Below are positions 16,057-23,391 of a stretch of DNA of 32,918 bases, piece by piece. Numbering within the stretch: the first letter of the stretch is position 1; each line of letters begins with the position of its first letter. A program made the translations under genes and the position numbers. Below the pieces are notes generated by a model that saw only the letters and a program-made list of their open reading frames with translations, made no database searches and was not told where the DNA came from. Origin of the DNA: a virus; the IMG/VR virus record IMGVR_UViG_3300009431_000077, positions 1 to 32,918 of that record. One strand, given 5' to 3'.

Positions 16057-16239
16057 AACTAGTGAGAGACTTTGGAGTTGAGAGTTAACTAGTGTTTAGA
16101 GCCCGCTTAGGTTCCATACCCCCTACGGGGCTATGCACACCCACGCGGTCTGTCAGCCAGCAAAGCTGGCTGACAAAGTAAACTACTCTCTTGAAGTTTG
16201 AAGAGAGAAGAGTAACTTGTTTTCTAGTAATAACTAGTG
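16057..16239. repeat. Three AACTAGTG copies in the RNA region
   Basis: AACTAGTG occurs at 16057-16064, 16087-16094 and 16232-16239. The core ACTAGT is self-complementary, so copies could pair with one another in the RNA. They lie in a GAGA/CTCT-rich section between clear hairpins. Confidence 0.5.
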
Positions 16240-16307
16240 AGTAACTCTAACTCTCTCTAATCAAGAGGAAGGAAGAGTGAGTTCTCTTTAATCTAACTCA
16301 AACCTCA

Positions 16308-16342
16308 CTCAAAGTTAAAGTTAACTCAAAGTTCTCAAAGTT
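16308..16342. repeat. Three CTCAAAGTT copies in the RNA region
   Basis: CTCAAAGTT is at 16308-16316, 16325-16333 and 16334-16342; the last two are directly adjacent. This part of the region has fewer strong hairpins than its flanks and may be a repeat-rich linker in the transcript. Confidence 0.6.
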
Positions 16343-17212
16343 AATTAGCAACTGGAAGAAGACCAACAGGTTCCTACGTCCCTAACGGGTCGTAGTCACT
16401 ATCCTGTGTCTGTTCTAAAGGGTGGGAAAGTTGTAGTGAGAGGAGTAGATACACTTCTCCTTTACCTGTCAATTTGAGTTTACAACGCACTTTTTATGCT
16501 CATGAAGAAGTAACTCGATCTTCTCCTTGAGAGTTCTCCCTGAAGTTACCTTCGTAACTTCATAAAAAACAAATATAAGTGCGTCGTAGACATCTTTAGG
16601 AGATGCTGAGGAGAGATGACGACCCCCAATGACTCGGTGGCAACTACTGGTGATCTGACAAGCGATCCTAGACTTCCAGTCCAGTTGTTGGAATATTTAA
16701 TGGTTCAATAATTCTTTGAGGTTACACCCTTTAGGGTTTTACTGGAGGACTTTGATAGGACAGAAAGCTGGATAGCCTATCATCGTTTGTCATCATTGTG
16801 AGTAGAAAAGCGAGGTTCTAATGTAATGAATGACTGAGTTTATGCTTGTGCACCTTCCCTAACATCCAATTGTAACGATACGATTTCCCACCCATAGCAT
16901 ACTGTTCGCACACACCCCTAAGGTTCTTAGGGCCCGGTAGCTAATCGAGTAGAGCGGTTGTCGTCATGGTCTAAAGCGGTTACAATCAAATCCGAGCTGG
17001 ACAGAGTACCGTTGCATTAGTCCTGGGAATAAACTTTACCTTGGGTCAGTTGTAATGATCACGAAGCAGCACGACATCCCTATATGTCTCTTGCAAAGCA
17101 AGGCTCCCAGCGAGATTACGACCCAATACCTTCGGCGATTGAGAAGACAAACTCATAAAAAACGCCTTCTCTTCGGAGCATTCCCACAAAGAATATTTCA
17201 ATGAACTCCTTT

Positions 17213-17268
17213 AATATACGAAAAAAATATGACAAAGTCAAGTTTTTCTGACCCTCTGGAGTCTAATT
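17213..17268 (-). promoter_or_regulatory. Late-type promoter for the putative giant RNA
   Basis: TTGACT (17236-17241) and TATATT (17213-17218) are 17 bases apart on the minus strand, with TTTTTTTCG before the -10. The upstream 27 bases align without gaps with the two other late-type promoters. Transcription should begin near 17206 and run into the non-coding region. It lies back to back with the plus-strand promoter at 17301. Confidence 0.75.
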
Positions 17269-17300
17269 AGGGTAACTTTATCGAGTTTTTTCTTCGGAAA

Positions 17301-17329
17301 TAGACATTTCGTAGTTCTGTTCCTATATT
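17301..17329 (+). promoter_or_regulatory. Early-type promoter 1
   Basis: TAGACA (17301-17306) and TATATT (17324-17329) are 17 bases apart, with TTCC directly before the -10 and GTAT after it. Three more copies with the same features lie at 23052, 26935 and 31391. It drives the first plus-strand operon. Confidence 0.75.
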
Positions 17330-17354
17330 GTATGAAACAAAATTAGGAGGAATT

Positions 17355-17678
17355 ATGAACAGAGCTGAAAAGAGATGGTCAAGATTTTATTTGGTTGTTT
17401 CTTATTGTTCTCAAATATTAGGTGCTTACTGTGCTCCTCTATTTGAACAGATTACAAAGGTACATAGTGGAAGCCTTAGAGTACGAGAATTCTACATGAA
17501 TCTTTTCATTTATGCTTGTATCACATCAGGAGTCATTTTAATAGGCTTCAAATACCCTCAAATATTTGCATATGTCATTTTAATTGCTTATATTGTTCTT
17601 AGTATCATCGTAGTCTTGTCAGGGATTTGGCTGGGCTTGATGATTGCATTAAGTAGGTTTCATAACAAGGTAGATTAA
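17355..17678 (+). CDS. Small multi-span membrane protein
   Basis: The 107-residue product has a basic N-terminus (MNRAEKRWSR) and about three hydrophobic segments: residues 11-30, about 47-66 and about 70-97 (FAYVILIAYIVLSIIVVLSGIWLGLMIAL). I start it at 17355 because AGGAGG lies five bases upstream; the frame opens at 17328. As the first gene after the divergent control region, it would be among the first phage products made. No family is recognised; a membrane-acting early protein is plausible but unproven. Confidence 0.65.
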   Translation: MNRAEKRWSRFYLVVSYCSQILGAYCAPLFEQITKVHSGSLRVREFYMNLFIYACITSGVILIGFKYPQIFAYVILIAYIVLSIIVVLSGIWLGLMIALSRFHNKVD

Positions 17679-17682
17679 CTAA

Positions 17683-18570
17683 TTGATTCCTAAGAAGATA
17701 AGACGTAGAGAAAAGACTTTTTTTGGTACTTTGGGAAGAGATGTTGAAGCGAAATATTATAAACATCATCCTAACAGAGTACTGAGAAAGATTATAGCAT
17801 TCTACCCTTCCAGTCGCTTCATGTCATTTTCTTTTGAAGGGTCTGAGAAGCCCAAGAGGTATATTCAAGCTTTTCGTAAAGAAGCAACTAAAGCTTGGAT
17901 AAACAGGTTCTTAGATATACTTCCTGACATTAAAGACGACCCGGAAAAGGTACTTGCTTACATCTTTGTGATGAAGGTGTCTCTTGAGAAATTTGATCAG
18001 AAGATGTGGAACCTGCTCAAATACTATTTTCACTATCCGATGAAAGATTTGAAGCTGTATCAAACCTTTCAGACGAAACGGAGATTCTTTAAGACAATGC
18101 TTAATCCGACATTTATACAAGATAAATTACGGGTATCAATGAATACACAATTAATGGCTTTCAATTTGATACAGTTAATCTGGAATAAAGAGTTTCTTAC
18201 CCCTGGCCAGAAGTCATTACTCTGGCTCAATACCTACAAACACCCCTTCCTTATGTACGCCTTCTTTCATACACTTCCCTTTGAGAACTGGTTGGATGGT
18301 GTCCCCTTCAGCCTGCGTCAGGAGATCAGAGAGAAGCTCCCTAATCTACTAGGGCTTTATGCCAGACGGGGGTTGATAGCAAGAGACAACAGATTCGGGA
18401 TTCAAGACCCAACTTTCAGAGAACGAAAACGATTCAAATACTCTCAATCTGAGAAATACCTCAAGATGAAGAAAAGTTACAAGCGCCGTGAGAAAAAGGC
18501 GGATCAAGAGGTAAGAGCAACCAAGACTTTCTTAATTAATAAGCGTTTTGAACAAAGATACAAGGAGTAA
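17683..18570 (+). CDS. Hypothetical basic protein (295 aa)
   Basis: This protein of about 295 residues is strongly basic, with Arg/Lys-rich ends (KKIRRREKTFFGTLGRD; YKRREKKADQEVRATK) and an alpha-helical middle rich in Phe, Leu and Trp. It probably starts at TTG (17683), five bases after the preceding stop, with no clear ribosome site, so coupling is likely. The charge suggests nucleic-acid binding. No family is recognised. It is followed two bases later by the metallophosphoesterase gene. Confidence 0.6.
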   Translation: MIPKKIRRREKTFFGTLGRDVEAKYYKHHPNRVLRKIIAFYPSSRFMSFSFEGSEKPKRYIQAFRKEATKAWINRFLDILPDIKDDPEKVLAYIFVMKVSLEKFDQKMWNLLKYYFHYPMKDLKLYQTFQTKRRFFKTMLNPTFIQDKLRVSMNTQLMAFNLIQLIWNKEFLTPGQKSLLWLNTYKHPFLMYAFFHTLPFENWLDGVPFSLRQEIREKLPNLLGLYARRGLIARDNRFGIQDPTFRERKRFKYSQSEKYLKMKKSYKRREKKADQEVRATKTFLINKRFEQRYKE

Positions 18571-18572
18571 TT

Positions 18573-19646
18573 ATGGCTAAGAAACCAATAACAGATGATG
18601 TAGTCGTTCAGATTTACATTCTTAAGGGCTCAGGGCGCAACTGGGACGAGATCGCAAAGGAGTTGGACATTTCCTATGAGGCAATTAAATATCCCGGCAG
18701 ACGCCCTGCACGCAACTATATCCACTTCTTCACATCACATCATCGGAGCTTAAAGGAGACAGCACTCTTTCTTGGAATACCTTTGAATGATGATACCAAG
18801 GTGAATGTTAAGAAGGAGTTGCAGGCTCTGGATTTGATTGGAATCCGAGTCTTTCACCGAGACAATAATTACTACATGAAGATGCCACAATATGCATCAA
18901 ACCACATTTTTGAGTTTGAAAGCAGCCCAAACATTGCCATTGTGTCAGACACTCATATTGGTAGTAAACACACCCGCCTTGACTATCTAACCGATTTCTA
19001 TAACATTGCCGTCAATGAGTATGGAATTACGCACTTCTTTCATGCTGGTGATTTGACAGATGGTGTTGGTGTTTATAGAGGACATGAGTTTGAAGTTGAT
19101 TATCATGGATTTGAAGAACAGAAAAGAGCAGTGATTGAGCAGTATCCTTATATTCCTGGAACAGTTACTCATATTGTATCCGGCAACCATGACATGAGTT
19201 TTCATGATAAGCAAGGTGCTCATATTGTGAATGCTGTTTGTCAGGAAAGAGATGACTTTCATTTCCTTGGTGATTATGGTGCGTTCTTCATGATAAATGG
19301 ATTCAAGGTCTACATCCTTCACCAGAAAATGGGAATGGCATATGCTCAATCCTACCCTGCCCAGAGGATCATGCAGGGTCTTTATGGAGATATGAAACCT
19401 AACCTGTTGATTCTTGGTCACTTACATTCACTGGTTAGTCTAAACATCCAAGACACTGAAATCATTCAATGTGACTCATTCCAAGATCCTACCGACTTAG
19501 CTATCCGAAAAGCCTATCCTCATAATATATCAGGAGTTATCTTGAACATTAATAGCCTAAAGGTGGATGAGGATCACAAACAAAGATTTACATACGAGAA
19601 AATTAGGTATGGTGTAGGAGAAAATAAACTATTGACAGAGAGGTAA
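18573..19646 (+). CDS. Calcineurin-like metallophosphoesterase with N-terminal HTH-like region
   Basis: Residues about 120-290 carry the full two-metal phosphoesterase set: SDTHIG (D126, H128), GDLTDG (D160), SGNHD (N205, H206), a His at 250 in YILHQ and GHLHS (H283, H285). Residues 1-60 look like a helix-turn-helix (ILKGSGRNWDEIAKELDIS, then YEAIKYPGRRPA), so it may act on or near DNA. Family members include Mre11/SbcD-type nucleases and nucleotide phosphatases; no SbcC partner is visible. It follows AAGGAG at its ATG. Confidence 0.85.
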   Translation: MAKKPITDDVVVQIYILKGSGRNWDEIAKELDISYEAIKYPGRRPARNYIHFFTSHHRSLKETALFLGIPLNDDTKVNVKKELQALDLIGIRVFHRDNNYYMKMPQYASNHIFEFESSPNIAIVSDTHIGSKHTRLDYLTDFYNIAVNEYGITHFFHAGDLTDGVGVYRGHEFEVDYHGFEEQKRAVIEQYPYIPGTVTHIVSGNHDMSFHDKQGAHIVNAVCQERDDFHFLGDYGAFFMINGFKVYILHQKMGMAYAQSYPAQRIMQGLYGDMKPNLLILGHLHSLVSLNIQDTEIIQCDSFQDPTDLAIRKAYPHNISGVILNINSLKVDEDHKQRFTYEKIRYGVGENKLLTER

Positions 19647-19648
19647 AC

Positions 19649-19906
19649 ATGCAACTTCTTGTTGAGCGACGAGTTAAGTATTCAGAACTCTACTTTTGGT
19701 GCTTCTGTTCAGAGGAGAACATTGATTGTGACATCAGGGAACAGTTCAATCCAGATTTGTACATTGAGCTTGATATCCTTATGCCTTTAGACAGTGGGAT
19801 CATTGAAGTCTCAGATCATTTCTACGAGGAACTCTTCTCAGCTTCTGTTTCAGTTGACAGGTTTGGGGATGAGCCTCTTAGATCTCCTGTAGATGACGAG
19901 GATTAA
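19649..19906 (+). CDS. Small acidic hypothetical protein
   Basis: The 85-residue product is acidic and beta-like (LLVERRVKYSELYFWCFCSE, DLYIELDILMPLDSG). It starts at an ATG preceded by GAGAGG, three bases after the phosphoesterase stop, and ends one base before the next start. Position suggests one co-translated operon. No family is recognised. Confidence 0.6.
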   Translation: MQLLVERRVKYSELYFWCFCSEENIDCDIREQFNPDLYIELDILMPLDSGIIEVSDHFYEELFSASVSVDRFGDEPLRSPVDDED

Positions 19907-20602
19907 ATGAACACTCTATTACTTGTCTTGAAATCATACTTGTGTATGATAGATAGAGAATTGACAATAAGTCTACCCGTCAAGTATAATGTACATTTTG
20001 TCAGAGCTTGGATGGAGACCTTCTTTGAGCAAGATCTTCAGACATGTCAGTACTTCATAAAGACAAAGCAGAACATTAAAGGCAAAGATCAGAATACTTG
20101 TGCTGGGTGTCCTTTGCACCCTGAATTTTCTCTAGACATGTTACTACACCCGGAGAAGTACACAATTGGAGATTTGATGTGCTTCAATTCAGTCTCACCG
20201 GATCAGCACCCTCTTAAGATCTGGAAAGAATACAGGGACGTCCTTAAGGAAAGGCGTAGTAATGTTGAGAAGATTATACAGCAACTGCAAGATAAGGTTT
20301 TTGATAACAGTCCTGATCTTCGCAAGAATCTTGGTAGAAAAGTACTCATTGCATATACTCAAATGCACAAAAAGTTTACCCCTTTCCATTTACTTGCTTT
20401 AGAGACTTGGAATATGTATATTTACTTGTCAAAGATTCCTAGAGAGGAAATAGAAGAAAGGACGCCAGAAACTATTATGAAAATCAGGAAAAAGGTAGCT
20501 GACTCGAAAGACTTACTGGTATGGTGGGATGGTGTCTTGTCTGGACGGATAACGGAAGATGTGGAAGTTACCTTCAACGGCGAGGTGTTATGCAAACTGT
20601 AG
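19907..20602 (+). CDS. Hypothetical protein with a Cys cluster
   Basis: The 231-residue product has Cys at 47, 65 and 68 (CQYFI, then CAGCPLHPEF), a possible metal- or iron-sulphur-binding site, followed by helices with a charged segment (KIWKEYRDVLKERRSNVEKI). A GAGG overlaps the preceding stop. It lies just before the ribonucleotide reductase gene, but no motif links it to that enzyme. Its function is unknown. Confidence 0.6.
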   Translation: MNTLLLVLKSYLCMIDRELTISLPVKYNVHFVRAWMETFFEQDLQTCQYFIKTKQNIKGKDQNTCAGCPLHPEFSLDMLLHPEKYTIGDLMCFNSVSPDQHPLKIWKEYRDVLKERRSNVEKIIQQLQDKVFDNSPDLRKNLGRKVLIAYTQMHKKFTPFHLLALETWNMYIYLSKIPREEIEERTPETIMKIRKKVADSKDLLVWWDGVLSGRITEDVEVTFNGEVLCKL

Positions 20603-20745
20603 AGGAAGTGAAAGTGAAAACGAGGGGTGAAGCTGTCAGAGAGATAGACAAGATCAAGGAAAATAATCCAGATGCTCAGGCAAGCTTTAAAAAGTTGGTT
20701 GTTAGTACCACAAACATAATCTATAAATTCAAAATCAAAAAATAA
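20590..20745 (+). CDS. Small hypothetical protein (51 aa)
   Basis: An ATG at 20590 behind GAGG gives MQTVEEVKVKTRGEAVREID and a basic C-terminus (YKFKIKK). It overlaps the end of the previous gene by 13 bases in another frame and ends 16 bases before the reductase gene. Operon fit and ribosome site support it; length alone would not. Confidence 0.45.
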   Translation: MQTVEEVKVKTRGEAVREIDKIKENNPDAQASFKKLVVSTTNIIYKFKIKK

Positions 20746-20761
20746 GGTGGAGTAACAAATT

Positions 20762-23047
20762 ATGGAAATGAACAATTTCAGTAGGGAACTTTTTCTTCAA
20801 CGGTATGCCTTTCCGGGGGAGACAACTTGGGAAGAATTAGCACATAGAGTATCAGCACATGTAGCCTCAGCTGAAGCTAATGGAGAGATCCCAGTATGGA
20901 AAGACAAATTCTTTGAAGCTATTGATTCAGGTGATTTCATTCCTGGAGGAAGAATCCTTTATGGATCAGGAAGACGCATAGGGGCTTTGCTTAACTGCTT
21001 TTCACTTGGGGTTGATGATGACCGTTTTTCAATTGCACAACTGTCTTATGATATGTATATTATTTCTACTTATGGAGGAGGAGTAGGAATCTGTTACGAT
21101 GCCATCCGGCCCAAAGGGGCTCCCATTCAAGCTATAGATGGAGCTGCTCCAGGGGTGGTGTCTGAGATTACAAAGATAGATGCTATTGGTGGTGAAGTAG
21201 TTTCAGGGGGGAGTAGAAGGGTTGCTCTGTTAGCTCTTCTATCAATAGAACATCCAGATGTCTTAGAGTTCATTAATGTAAAAACCCAGTTGCATAGATT
21301 AAACAATCATAATATCTCTGTGGGGATTACAAGAGACTTCATAAAAGCCATTAAGAAGAACAAAGAATGGACTTTTACCTTTGGTAACAGAGATTATAAG
21401 ATGTGGAAGTTCTTAAGAAGGAACCCCGATGGCCGAAGAAAAGAAGAAGAGGTACTTGTACCGGGGGTGACAGCAGAAAAAGCTCTTATAACTGCTGAGA
21501 ACCACTGGAAAACCCATTTCAATGATGAGTTTGAGCTTCTCGGCAAAGAGAAGGTTATGGCTAGAGATCTCTGGAGTCTTATTATCTCAAACAACATCCA
21601 ATCTGGAGAACCTGGGTTTCTCTTTGTTGATAATATCAAAGACAATTTCCCTAATTATATTGGTAGTTTCAATTCTACAAACCCTTGTCAGCCAGATTTT
21701 GCTACTGTACTTACTCCAGATGGAATCAGAACGTTTGCTGATATTGATGTAGGATCAACAATTTGGTCTGGAGATGTATGGACGTCTGTAATAAACAAAG
21801 TAGCCACAGGAATTAAGAAAGTCTATGAATATGAAACTGATCATGGAAGCTTTATTGGAACGAAAAATCATAAAATTGTACAAGAAGGGAAGAAGGTTGA
21901 AGTAGAAAAGGCAAGATCTATTGACCGTGCTAACACCCCCTTCTCTAGTAAAGAATCGAACTCCTCTGAAAACTTTACTTCACCCATAAAAACAAAAAGA
22001 CATCTTGGAGAATTTCCTGTCTATGATATTACTGTTGATGATCCAAAACACACATATTGGTCTGGTGGATGTCTTGTTGCAAATTGTGGAGAAGTAGTTG
22101 GAGAACGGGATGCTAGTTGCTGCTTAGGATCTATTAATCTCTTTAACTTCTATAATGAGAAGACTAATGATGTTGATTGGTCAAGACTTGGTAAAACAAT
22201 AAGAATTGCTGTAAGATTTCTCGACGATGTTCTCACTGTAAATCACTACCCAACATCTGCAACTAAAGAAGCAGCTTCAAGAGGTCGAAGAATTGGAATG
22301 GGAATTACAGGATTAGCATATCTTCTTATCTCCCTTGGTTTTCGTTATGGCAGTAAGAAAAGCATTGAATTCTTAGAGCGACTCTTTGCAACTGTGCGAA
22401 ATGAGGCTTATGAAGCATCTATTGAGTTGGCAAAGGAGAAAGGAGCATTTCCTGCTTTTAATCTAGAGAAACACTTGGATAATCCATATCTTCAAAAGCT
22501 TCCGGCAAGGTTAATCAGGAGAATGAAAAAGTATGGGCTAAGGAACGTTGCTCTACTCACCATCCCACCTACTGGAACGACTAGTATGGTTGCTGGGATA
22601 TCTACAGGGATAGAACCCATCTTTGCCCCCGTGTATCTTAGAAAGTTCAGGAAAAACAACACTATGCATGAGGAATTAGTGATGGATAGGCTTTTTGCAG
22701 AATATCTTAAAGAGGGGAAGGACACCTCTGCTTTTGTAGGAGCAAACGAGATAGCTCCTGAGGAGCATTTGGAGATTCAAGTTGCTGCTCAGGCCCACAT
22801 AGATAATTCGATCTCGAAAACAATTTTAGTTCCTGAGGACTATACTTCTGAACAGCTTGAAGAGTTACTTCTAGACTTTGTTGACCATCTTAAGGGGGTT
22901 ACTATTTTCCGTAGTGGATCACGAGAAGGTGCTCCTTTACAACCAGTTTCAATAGATCAGTTTACACAAGAAGAACTTCTAGAAACAGCGGCTAAATATA
23001 CAGTTTCATCCGATGATAATTGCAGAAATGGCACCTGTGATTTGTAG
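20762..23047 (+). CDS. nrdJ: Class II ribonucleotide reductase NrdJ with mini-intein
   Basis: The 761-residue precursor carries a 133-residue intein (309-441). The enzyme reduces ribonucleotides to deoxyribonucleotides. Class II features are GFLFVDNIKDNFPNY, the split STNP/CGE active site with radical Cys C442, the partner pair C79 (LLNCFSL) and C453/C454 (SCCLGSINL), APTGTTS-like IPPTGTTSMVAGISTGIEP and LKGVTIFRSGSREG. The C-terminal CRNGTC supplies reducing Cys. Class II needs adenosylcobalamin and no small subunit, and none is visible here. The gene would support phage DNA synthesis. GGTGGAG precedes the ATG. Confidence 0.9.
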   Translation: MEMNNFSRELFLQRYAFPGETTWEELAHRVSAHVASAEANGEIPVWKDKFFEAIDSGDFIPGGRILYGSGRRIGALLNCFSLGVDDDRFSIAQLSYDMYIISTYGGGVGICYDAIRPKGAPIQAIDGAAPGVVSEITKIDAIGGEVVSGGSRRVALLALLSIEHPDVLEFINVKTQLHRLNNHNISVGITRDFIKAIKKNKEWTFTFGNRDYKMWKFLRRNPDGRRKEEEVLVPGVTAEKALITAENHWKTHFNDEFELLGKEKVMARDLWSLIISNNIQSGEPGFLFVDNIKDNFPNYIGSFNSTNPCQPDFATVLTPDGIRTFADIDVGSTIWSGDVWTSVINKVATGIKKVYEYETDHGSFIGTKNHKIVQEGKKVEVEKARSIDRANTPFSSKESNSSENFTSPIKTKRHLGEFPVYDITVDDPKHTYWSGGCLVANCGEVVGERDASCCLGSINLFNFYNEKTNDVDWSRLGKTIRIAVRFLDDVLTVNHYPTSATKEAASRGRRIGMGITGLAYLLISLGFRYGSKKSIEFLERLFATVRNEAYEASIELAKEKGAFPAFNLEKHLDNPYLQKLPARLIRRMKKYGLRNVALLTIPPTGTTSMVAGISTGIEPIFAPVYLRKFRKNNTMHEELVMDRLFAEYLKEGKDTSAFVGANEIAPEEHLEIQVAAQAHIDNSISKTILVPEDYTSEQLEELLLDFVDHLKGVTIFRSGSREGAPLQPVSIDQFTQEELLETAAKYTVSSDDNCRNGTCDL
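21686..22084 (+). other. Mini-intein at the NrdJ radical cysteine
   Basis: The insert begins with Cys (CQPDFATVLTPDGIRTFADI) and ends LVAN before the extein Cys of CGE. Block B is GTKNHKIV and block F is YDITVDDPKHTYWSGG. There is no LAGLIDADG or HNH motif, so it is endonuclease-free. The residue before the final Asn is Ala instead of the usual His, a known but unusual variation. It interrupts NPCGE exactly before the thiyl-radical Cys, so the enzyme is inactive until splicing. Confidence 0.85.
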
Positions 23048-23051
23048 AAGA

Positions 23052-23080
23052 TAGACAAAGTAAGATTCTATTCCTATATT
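23052..23080 (+). promoter_or_regulatory. Early-type promoter 2
   Basis: TAGACA and TATATT are 17 bases apart with TTCC before the -10, as at 17301. The -35 lies just after the NrdJ stop. The predicted start leaves a leader of only about eight bases with GGAGG right at its 5' end. Confidence 0.7.
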
Positions 23081-23094
23081 GTATGGAGGATAAT

Positions 23095-23388
23095 ATGTCA
23101 GACAAGAAAAAGATGCATCAGCATCTACTTAAGGAATTGCATGAGATTTGGGAAACCAAAAATGCTAAATATGGTGACTCGTTTGGAGAAACTCATCAAG
23201 AATTTGGCAGTATTGCAGCTTTAGTAAGAATCAGTGATAAGTACCGTCGAATGAAGCAACTGATAACTCATCCTGAAGAGCCTAATGATACAGATGAGTC
23301 TTTAGAGGACACTCTCACTGACATGGCTAACTACTGCGTAATGTTGGCTTTAGAACTTCGTGTAGAGAAGGAAATGACTAAGGAATAA
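23095..23388 (+). CDS. DUF1599 / nucleotide-modification-associated-like protein
   Basis: The 97-residue product shows IWETKNAKYGDSFGE, RISDKYRRMKQL and SLEDTLTDMANYCVMLALEL, the KN-x-YG, K-x-R and D-x-x-x-D-x-A-x-Y pattern of DUF1599-type small proteins. These resemble MazG-fold proteins and occur beside nucleotide-metabolism genes in phages. I start it at 23095, where GGAGG gives good spacing. Its location between nrdJ and rtcB fits a role in nucleotide supply or modification. Confidence 0.7.
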   Translation: MSDKKKMHQHLLKELHEIWETKNAKYGDSFGETHQEFGSIAALVRISDKYRRMKQLITHPEEPNDTDESLEDTLTDMANYCVMLALELRVEKEMTKE

Positions 23389-23391
23389 CTC

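Larger units (their letters stand above)
15800..17206 (-). ncRNA. Putative giant structured non-coding RNA (~1.4 kb)
   Basis: No convincing coding frame exists on either strand. A near-consensus promoter (17213-17241) points leftward into the region. Perfect or nearly perfect stems fill it: 17041-17047 with 17120-17126 continued by 17052-17056 with 17115-17119; 16916-16932 (7 bp); 16641-16650 with 16681-16690; 16542-16561 (8 bp, 4-base loop); 16482-16492 with 16577-16587 (11 bp, one G-U); 16374-16395; 16151-16175 (11 bp); 16115-16135; 15982-16000; 15890-15908 (8 bp). GOLLD and ROOL are known phage-associated ornate RNAs of similar character, but I cannot confirm membership. The 5' end is inferred from the promoter; the 3' end is unknown. 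Confidence 0.65.

Noticed and set aside
16929-17003. tRNA-like segment on the plus strand (GGTAGCTAATCGAGTAGAGC resembling a D-arm)
   Set aside because: The 5' GGGCCC has no matching acceptor 3' strand, and no proper anticodon or T-arm stem forms. A homologous decayed tRNA in the RNA is possible but not supported.
17046-17201. 51-residue minus-strand frame from TTG with AAAGGAG upstream, at the 5' end of the putative RNA
   Set aside because: The ribosome-site sequence overlaps the predicted transcription start and would be mostly absent from the transcript. The frame also spans strong stems. Short length makes chance likely.
15125-17206. Intact IS200/IS605 element or a group I/II intron
   Set aside because: No TnpA, no RuvC, no flanking gene that an intron would interrupt, and no recognisable domain V or intron core. 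The promoter arrangement fits separate genes better.
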